Part shown: positions 54,776-64,000 of the stretch, in pieces
How positions within the stretch are numbered: the first letter of the stretch is position 1
Layout: every line of letters begins with the position of its first letter
Source of the DNA: Amoebidium appalachense
Taxonomy: Eukaryota; Ichthyosporea
DNA length: 64,000 bases
Direction: 5' to 3'
NCBI GenBank assembly: GCA_963693365.1
Contig: CAVNZM010000002.1
Location: 5,208,001-5,272,000, forward strand
The notes under the pieces: generated by a model
What the model was told of the DNA's origin: nothing
Database searches by the model: none
Seen by the model: only the letters and a program-made list of their open reading frames with translations
Program-made: the position numbers and the translations under genes

Positions 54776-55733
54776 TCACGAACCGTCCACTGCTGTGCAC
54801 GTGGGTGTGTGTCCGCTCAACCCACGCCCGAGCAGCATTTTTTCCATGTGAACTGCAATTTCGTCCATGCCCCATCTTTTCTTGGGGTCCAATTGAAGGG
54901 TACAAAAAAGCAACTCCCTCACGTCTTGCGGCAGCTCCTCCCATCGACCCTTTTTTGCGTCGGATCCCTCTACTTCCTCATTTCTGGAAAAGAGAGCTTC
55001 AAAATTGGTATTTTCGCACCACCTTACGTAGTGGCGAAACTCCTCCGACCGGAGGGATGCCTCGGACCACGGGAATTTCCCAGTGAAAATAACAAAAGCA
55101 ACAGTGGCAAAAGCCCACACGTCGACCGCTTTGAAGTCGAACCAATCGGGTGCAAAGCCGCGCGAAAAGGAGAGGCATTCCTGTGAGAGGAGAAGAGAAA
55201 GGGTTGGAATGCGCGAAAAAGCTCAAACAATAGTGATGATTTAGCCCGGCATATTGAAGGATCTCTCTCTCTCTCTTGTGCTCAATCCGTCTCTCTATCC
55301 CCCCCCCCCCCCCCCCCCCTCCCTTCTTTCTCCCGGGGTATCTCTCCCTCCCTGCCCCCCCCCCCCCCCCCCCCCCCCTTTCTCCTTCCCCAAAGTCTCT
55401 AATCTCCCTCTCTCTGTGCGTGTTTGTCTCATTCTCCCGCTGTCCCCCTCCCCCTTCCCCTCCAGAATAACGAAAGAAAAGGAAGAGAAGCCCGATTACC
55501 CCCTCCCCTCCCCCTCCCCCCCCCCCCTCCCCCCTCCCCCAAAGGGAAGAACGCCCCCTCCCCCAAAGAACCCCCCCCCCCCCCCCCCCAAAAGGAAGAA
55601 AGGAGAGCTCAATATTAAGGCCATACCCCTTTCCCTCTCTCCAGCACTCACAAAGCAACGTGTTCTACAATGTGTGGGATGACGTGGGTCCATTACATTA
55701 TTGTGTGTCCACAGCGAGGGGGTGCACAAAAAG

Positions 55734-55772
<39 letters not shown>

Positions 55773-55820
55773 AAAGAGAATTTTCGCGCGCGTCCACACG
55801 TGTTTGTGTGTGTGTATGTG

Positions 55821-55856
<36 letters not shown>

Positions 55857-56935
55857 GAGAGAGGGTGGAGGGGAGAAAGGGAAACATACCGGTGCGATGT
55901 AGGGCACGGTGCCTGCATAGGCAGACTGCCTCTTGTCTAACACACTGATGGCTGCCCCAAAGTCGATGAGTTTGACGTCACCGGACCGTGTCAGGCAGAG
56001 ATTTTCAGGCTGCAAGGGGGGGAAAGGTCAGAACTTCTTGTAAAAACCCACTATGCGCAAAAACGTGGGTTGTACTAGCGCGAATCCAGACACTTTCCTA
56101 AAGCAAGCACTGAATATTCGTCTAAGGTACTAGCAACAAAACAACCTCCTGCGTCCTTTCCTCCAACCCCCGCCCCCTTTTCCCTATACCAAATATTGCA
56201 AACATCTCACGTAAAACACACAGGGTGCATTTCAGTGCTTTTATATTGTTGAACTCATTAACAACAATATTCCTGCCCTCCCTTGCCCCCTCTCCCCCCC
56301 CCTCCCGGATCTTGTAAGCAGAGTTAGCGCGCAATCGCTATAGTACTCACCTTAATGTCACGGTGCACGAATCCCATCTTGTGCAGATATCTCAAAGTGT
56401 CAGCAAGCTGGTACAAAACTCGCACAGCATCATTCTCCTTCATGCCCACATCCGGCTCGATGGCATCAAACAACTCTCCCCCAGGGCAATACTCCATCAC
56501 CAGATCCACCTCAAATCTTCTCTCAACAACGTCTAGAAGCTTTGCCACGCCTGGGTGTGTCTTCAGAGCAGTCTGTGCGCGAACCTCTGCCGCAAGTAGA
56601 TTGAATGACCTAGACTCTCGTGCAATACGTTTTAAAGTGACGAGGTCACCTGTTGCTGTGTCTTGTGCAAGGTAGACACTTGCTGTGCTTCCGTTTGCCA
56701 GCCGTTTGACCGGCGCGTAGCGTGGTCGTGTGGGAGCCATTAACACGTCTGTAATGGGCGCAGACGCCGTTGCGCATGAACCTTGGAAACGCATGTTTGA
56801 AGTTGTGCACTCGGTACTCGCACAGAAATTTGGATCTTTCGTGCTTGCTGCGTTGGATCTAAGGGATGAAGGACGTTGGTGTGAAAGCGCAGTTAGGAAA
56901 CTAAAAACGTGTGTTTTCCTTCGTTTACTCGCCAA
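54776..56935 (-). CDS. protein kinase
   Basis: Three exons on the minus strand: 56935-56351, 56009-55890 and 55180-54776 (stop TGA), 369 residues from the first ATG or 304 from the ATG at 56740. The kinase fold begins soon after the second ATG (YAPVKRLANGSTASVYL), so that start is plausible. The longer one adds about 65 Ser/Arg-rich residues. Catalytic parts are whole: LKRI with the ATP lysine, Glu in AAEVRAQ, FVHRDIK joined across the intron to PENLCL, KLIDFGAA, and GTVPYIAP joined to E. Then VDVWAFATVAFVIFTGKFPW (region IX) and LQLDPKKRWGMDEI near the end. It should be an active Ser/Thr kinase, given HRDxKxEN. Its subfamily is not clear; CAMK/SNF1-like is a guess. The second intron holds long C/T and A runs. 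Confidence 0.93.
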
Positions 56936-58368
56936 TTTATAGGCTTTCCAGCTCGTTTCAGTTTCACTTCTTTCAGCCTGATTTTTCGTTGTTGTCTGTT
57001 GCTGTTTTGAAAAGAAACAACCGGGCTTGCAGCCGTGTTTGTGTTTATATCTTGCACCAACAGCCCGGGCCCTGGCCGTTGGAACTCACTTGGCTGGCTT
57101 TGACCTGTTGCAACACGTGAAGGTATGCGGTGTGATTAATGTGTGACTCAAGGCCAATGGTTATGCTCCATTGATAGCACTGGTAGTGATGACGTACATT
57201 CCTTTCCGCGCGTGGCGCAGACAACTGTAGTTTTTTAACTTAATACGATCGTTTAGTGATGAAAATCGTAAATTATTGGTATTCTAACAACATAATGCTA
57301 GTGTATGGTGTTCCAAAACATAAGAGCAAGCATTCACAGACGTACTACATCAGTTTCCTGTGGCTTGGCTGTTTGTTTCACACCGTAATCAAAACAAACC
57401 GCCGAATCTGGAATGGACGCGGTGAACTAAACCAATCAGAAGTGGCTCTAACTTGCACATGCTGCCGATTCCAACGGATGCATGTTGGCGCCACGTTGGC
57501 AGCATGAAAAATTTGGGCTCTCTTGAGCGCATGATTTATCCTTCTATTTTAACTTTAGGTAATAGCAAGATGATGTGTTGAAACTGACTTATCTTGGGGT
57601 AAAAATAAAGAAATGCACAGAAATGCTAGATATTTTTTCTATCTAATATATTTTATTATTATTATATTTATATCACTGTTTTGCAGTGAAAAGTCTGTTA
57701 CATTTCAGTCAAACCTTGGCCAGGTCATCGCCAGGCGTAGCGTACTAAGCCTAGTTCTAAGTTAAAACATCTTGACCAATCGGACGGTGCTCTTGGCATG
57801 TGAAGACCAAAAGCCTTTTGCCGGTCGCCGTCTGACTGGGGCGCTCCTTTGCTGACACAGAGTGGCGGATTTTGATTGGTTCCAAGGCCTACACAGTACA
57901 CACTACAGTCGTGCCACACAACTACTATATATTACCTTGCCTGAGGATGTCAACAATGAGAAAAAAGATAATATATGTTGAGGTTTTTTTCAATGATAGT
58001 GTAGAAGCGGTGCTACTCAACCCACCGCCGACTCATCGGCTCTACTGCAACACAATCAATCGGGCCATGGGGAGCAAGTGAGCAAGATGGCCTTCCCCCG
58101 CGACCAATGTTTTGAACAGAATTGTATAATGTAATCCAGGGCCTGGTCAACATTTTTGGGCCAGGCACCCTTCTTGAAATATCATATGGATTTTAGCCTT
58201 GGAAAAAAAAAAAAAAAAGTGGAAAATAGGCTTTGAATAAAAACAAAAATACATGAAATCCTATTTAAAGCAGTACTCAATCGTCAGCTCGTCACTTGTC
58301 AATACTCAATAGCTGTTCAACTTATCTCCTGGCGAAAACAAAAGAGAGACATCCGATACGAAACTTAC
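56936..58368. other. intergenic region upstream of the kinase
   Basis: Unique, A/T-rich sequence with no microsatellites apart from an A run at about 58203-58218. Reading frames up to 80 codons occur but none resembles a protein. It includes the kinase promoter region. Confidence 0.5.
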
Positions 58369-58513
58369 AAGATCTTGGGGGATTGCACCTCTCATCCAAT
58401 CATACACGTTCCCGCGCGAAACCGTTGCTACTCTCCTGATTGGCCGCAGCTGCACACTTGCACCAAGGCCTCCTAGATACAACACATTGAGTCCACATAC
58501 GTGGTTTGAGTGC
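58369..58513 (-). CDS. possible exon of an unrecognised minus-strand gene
   Basis: The acceptor is TTCACAG and the donor a strong GTAAGT. One frame is open throughout (phase 2 in, phase 0 out), including LNVLYLGGLGASVQLRPIRR and SRGNVYDWMRGAIPQDL. No partner exon was identified. A second open stretch at about 59650-59532 (TPIAKSNVLGPCEYDVLIKS, then a stop) might belong to the same gene. Confidence 0.3.
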
Positions 58514-59059
58514 CTGTGAACCTGTGCGTGTGACAGGTGCGCGCGCGAGAAGATATGTGCCCCTACATGAGACACACGCACATGTCATGGATTGGCAAGC
58601 TAAGCTTATCTGCGCGCGCGAGAAAATGTACGTGTGACAACACGCACGTGTATCTGCAGCTGGAATACAGCGGTACAGTACAGTGCTGTGCATTCACACC
58701 AGTCACCTCAGCAGGGCCGGAGACTCTTGAAGCTTTGTAGTACAGCTGTGCGCTCTGACTGATGTGCGTACGGAGAATCAGAGTTTTCCTCGTTCTTTTT
58801 ACGTGGTGCGAAGCAAAATGAGGAACATATCCCACTCTACATAGCCTATCGATGCGTGCGCATGCATGCTAATATAACCAGGAAATGGAAATCAGTGATC
58901 ATGATCAGTGTAAGGATAGTAAAAACTATGCCCCAGCTGAAGCTACAGTATATTATCTGGCCGGTGCCCGGCGGGGTAAAGATATAGCGGAGGGGAACTT
59001 GAAGGTACCACCTCCCTCCCTCCCTCCGCCCCCCTCCCCCCTCAACGTTAACGCCTCCT

Positions 59060-59095
<36 letters not shown>

Positions 59096-59122
59096 TAAGA
59101 AGCTTCCCCCACCCCCCTCGAG

Positions 59123-59153
<31 letters not shown>

Positions 59154-60714
59154 TTGAATTATGATTGTTTGGAGATTTATTTTCGAGCATGTCGCTCATC
59201 GAAGTAGAAAAAGGCGCTTTGCAATTGTGATGTGTCGGCAGGCTGTTTCAGAATCTGATACATCTGAGCCCTAGGCATGCCAGTGAGCAGGGGAGACGGT
59301 GCACCACGTGGCCATGGCTGCAGCTGGAAGAAGGTGTGTGTGTGTGGGGGGGGGGGGGGGGGGGGGGGGAGGGCGCGGGAGGTGGGGGGGGGAGACTTCT
59401 GTGTTTGGGGCGGAAAGTTGGGGGGAGGGGGGAGGGAGTGGAGGGGAGGGGATTAATTACGACTTGCTAAGTTGCTATCTATGGGATATTATAGATGAAG
59501 TGGGCAAAAGCCCCGAGCCCAATGGGTGATACTAGTTAAAGGGGATCATCAACGGCCGTAGACTCTTGATCAATACGTCATATTCACATGGACCCAGCAC
59601 ATTCGATTTGGCAATTGGCGTGTCTGGTGTAGCCTTCTTGGCAAATGACCATGAGATATACCTACCGTGACTCTGCACGAACTGACTTTCACTAGGACCT
59701 CCCCCCTCCCCCCCCCCCCTTCCCCCCCCCCCCCCCCCCCCCCCCGGCCCCCCCAAACAACCATTCCCAACCCCTGGCTCTATTCATCTCCCTACCTTAT
59801 CTTCCCACCGGTACCTTGCCATGCACAACAAGGATGCGCTGACACCCCCAACCTATGATAGTAGAGGAAGAGGGAAAACAAGAGAGATCTAGAGAGAAAC
59901 ACTGTTGCATACGAGGTGGTGTACATCAAAAGGGCGAGCGGGCGGGCAGGGGGGAGGAGGAGGGGGGGGGGGGGGGGGGGGGGGGAGAGGGGCAGGAGGG
60001 GGGGGGTGTGGGTGTGAGGAGTGAGAAAATGGGGCACATAATTGAATCAAACACCCACCCGACGTATCCGAATTCACATCACTTTTACTGGAAATCGGCC
60101 AAAGCGGCCCGTGATAAATGCGAGGCCGCACAACCAATCACAAGCCTCACATATGCACATGCCCACTGGTTTGACCAATCAAACACAGCCACATTATACT
60201 CAGGAATTTGGTACCATCGTGAAAACATGCCCCCCAAAGAGAAAAACACGTGGAAACCCTCTTGCGCCGCGCTCCCCACCGTAGAACGACTTTCAGTTAG
60301 TGGGCTCTAGCTAGTTTTCCGCAGTAGCCACCTCCAAGCCACACAACGCCGCGAAAACACCGTTCCAACAGGCCCACTAGTCCCAGAGCAACACGTTTTT
60401 TCGCAAAATCCACTACCCACCCTGCCCAACTCAACGCTTCAAGAAACCGGGTGCCTCCTGTAGGCTACAACCGTAACAACTCCTTAGTTCAACCCAACCC
60501 GTAAAGTGGTCCTCTCCCACTTAACGGTCCTAGAACCCACAGCGCACCCCGGAGCTACAAAAACGTCCACCCCCCCCCCCCCTCGCTTACGGCCACTAAC
60601 CCGGAACGTCCAAGCCCAAGCCCCGCTGTCGTAGCGGGCAAACCGACACCATCGAAGCAACCGAGGCCAACCAATCGGCCACTCATCGACACCACCACCC
60701 CTACCAAACGACCA
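58514..60714. other. mostly non-coding, C and G runs
   Basis: C runs lie at about 59061-59094 and 59126-59152, a G run at 59346-59369, C runs at 59701-59745 and a G run at 59969-59985. 60040-60480 is unique with several CCAAT motifs. No gene recognised. Confidence 0.6.
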
Positions 60715-61430
60715 CAGTCTCGCCTGCATCATATGGTCGACACCAACCAGCCCACCGATCGCACCAACACATACGCCACCCTGGTCAGCACCCACCAACC
60801 TCCTGACCGCACCATCGTATGTCACCCTGGTCAACACAAAAACAACCAAGTGTAATAGACTACAGTGTCGCATGTGTCACCGCCCGGTCAACACCAAACA
60901 ACTCCCGACCACACCTTCACATGCCCCAGTGGGTCACCACCAAGCAATTCGCCACCCACACTAACGCATGCTCCACCCGGTCAACACCAACACTCCTTGA
61001 CCACACCACGCATGCACAACCCGGCCCGGCATTGCCATCACCAAGCAACCCACGGACCACACTAGCACACGCCACCTGGTCAGCACCGACAAACTTCCTG
61101 ACCGCACCATCATATGTTCAACCCTGTCCGACACAAAACAACACTTCAACCACACACTGCATGTGAGCCCCACGGAGCCCTTTGGGGAGGGCCCGACAAC
61201 GCCTTCACGTGCACTCGTTCGAGTTACCCAACAACTTGAACCAACCGACCACACCAACACATACGCCACCCTGGTCAGCACCTAACACCACCCTGGCCAC
61301 ACCCGATCGTATGCTCAACCCGGTCATCACCAACAAGCAACCAACCAACCACACGCATGTGCCATCACCAGGTCAACACCAACAACCCCTGACCACACCA
61401 ACACATGCACCACCCAATACCGAACCAAAA
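60715..61430. repeat. degenerate minisatellite, period about 48 bp
   Basis: GGTCAACACCAAC-like cores recur at about 60735, 60783, 60829, 60886, 60932, 60979, 61028, 61078, 61126, 61272, 61322 and 61371. Spacing is 46-57 bases, with the 146-base gap after 61126 fitting three units. Each unit continues with CTGACCACACCA and CACATGC-like ends. About 14 diverged copies. Confidence 0.8.
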
Positions 61431-61811
61431 GCCGTTTTCTGTACCTTAATCCCCTTTGAACTTGCCGGCTGTAACTCTGGGGGCTGCTGCTAAAAGAAAC
61501 AGTGTGGGGCTGCTGCATGTATACTATGATTATTGTGCTGTTTAGAGACCGATCGTTCTGCCATGTCTGTCTAACAAACGGGCTCAGTTTAGAACGTGGG
61601 TATGTAGGTCCTGTGGGGCTGGTACCTACCACTATTCAGCGGTACTGAAAAAGACCTTAAATAAAAAGGTTCAAAACAAAGGGAATCTAATGAACAGTTA
61701 CATCAAAGTTATAACTAAATAAGTGCAAGACGCCACGGTTGCATTTTCCCTTATCTTTTTTTCCTTTTTTTTTTTTCTTTGAAATTTTTTTAACCCCGGC
61801 GCGAGGTCTTT

Positions 61812-61813
<2 letters not shown>

Positions 61814-61889
<76 letters not shown>

Positions 61890-61918
61890 GGGAGGGGGGG
61901 GGGGGGGGGGGGGGGGGG
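61814..61918. repeat. G run of about 75 bases, then a second of about 25
   Basis: Almost uninterrupted G from 61814 to 61918, broken only by GAGGGAGG near 61889-61896. A T-rich stretch with short A runs precedes it at 61757-61791. Confidence 0.95.
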
Positions 61919-61954
61919 CAACAGAAATACGAGAAAAATGCCATTTTCCTGAAC

Positions 61955-62342
61955 CTATTATTAGCACGTTATCTTCATTTTGTTGTCTCAGGGAGTTCGT
62001 GTCCACATGTATGTCAAACGTTAACCCATAGTGATGTGCATCACAGCCTGCAAATACGCAGCACACCATGAAAGCGTGCATCTCCCCCCCCCCCCCCCCC
62101 CCCCCCCCCCTGGGCTCACACAGAAATAAATGTACACGGCACATACATGTGCCCGTGCATTAATCGAAGCCCGCACGTGCCAGAGCCCATGCGCACAAGC
62201 ACGAACACATGCATGCTTGCACCTCTGTATCAGACAATATCCCTATGGTGTTAATAGTATACTGTGTGATATGAACACTGCAAGCCAGTTGTTTTATATT
62301 GAAGTTTGGGGCTCAGTGGTGAGAGGAAGGGGGGGGGAAGTG

Positions 62343-62385
<43 letters not shown>

Positions 62386-62458
62386 GGATGGGGAGAGAGA
62401 GGGAGACAAAGAGAGAGGGGAGAGAGGGAGAGAGGGAGAAAGAGAGAGGGGGGGGGGG

Positions 62459-62511
<53 letters not shown>

Positions 62512-62554
62512 CTTACCTACTCTGGATGGTGTGGCCAAAGTCGTGTACACAGTA
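61955..62554 (-). CDS. two possible exons of an unrecognised gene
   Basis: Exon 62554-62517 (acceptor GGGCAG, donor GTAAGG) reads TVYTTLATPSRV and joins in phase 1 to exon 62047-61955 (acceptor TTTGCAG, donor GTTCAG), 93 nt, reading CDAHHYGLTFDIHVDTNSLR and ending in phase 1. The upstream acceptor lies just after a G run, which is unusual. A further open stretch at about 62900-62770 (KVQIGTNHEGIDKLDKEGRD) may be an earlier exon. No domain recognised. Confidence 0.35.

Positions 62555-64000
<1,446 letters not shown>

Noticed and set aside
60484-60873. A 129-codon minus-strand frame over the minisatellite.
   Set aside because: Val/Gly/Arg repeats come from the 48-bp units. Unit length varies, so the frame is not preserved between units.

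Overview
This is a window of nuclear DNA from a eukaryote. Genes have many short exons with GT...AG introns, stop codons TAA, TAG and TGA are all used normally, and exons sit as small islands in very large amounts of simple repeat: (GT/CA)n, (GA/CT)n and homopolymeric G or C runs up to about 100 bases. Phase-1 EGF exons, a WSC domain, COQ5, a lipoxygenase and Ty1/copia elements with copia-type priming sites fit a unicellular or simple multicellular eukaryote, perhaps a holozoan protist or an alga. The species cannot be fixed from the sequence alone.

Layout. (1) 0.5-10.1 kb, minus strand: a WD40-repeat protein gene whose exons (10112 down to 3751, with candidate further exons to 471) are hidden among repeats; its first intron holds about 1.2 kb of almost pure purine. 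(2) 10.3-34.6 kb, plus strand: a large modular extracellular or cell-surface protein gene (PAN-like, WSC, EGF and calcium-binding EGF, a regulatory beta-sandwich-like module). It seems to be dying: frame breaks, in-frame stops, a lost 3' splice site, a 5'-truncated LINE in or beside it and two nearly complete Ty1/copia elements. One of these (13830-20482) sits inside a coding exon with a 5-bp target duplication. (3) 35.65-42.67 kb, plus strand: an intact seven-exon COQ5 gene (mitochondrial ubiquinone C-methyltransferase). (4) 49.84-44.06 kb, minus strand, convergent with COQ5: an eight-exon gene joining a multi-pass membrane region to a lipoxygenase catalytic domain with unusual iron-ligand positions. 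(5) 51.65-53.14 kb: a 0.7-0.8 kb tandem duplication. (6) 56.9-54.8 kb, minus strand: a three-exon protein kinase with all key catalytic residues. (7) 57-64 kb: mostly non-coding, with a degenerate 48-bp minisatellite, very long G runs and a few possible exons of unrecognised minus-strand genes.

The genes do not form one pathway. The observations most worth following are the membrane-lipoxygenase fusion, the decaying WSC/EGF gene with fresh retroelement insertions, the half-tRNA-type primer sites (one lying inside a gag reading frame that starts in the LTR), and the arrangement of (GT)n and (CA)n repeats against splice sites. Exon borders were inferred by eye from splice consensus, reading phase and protein likeness. 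No database search was run.
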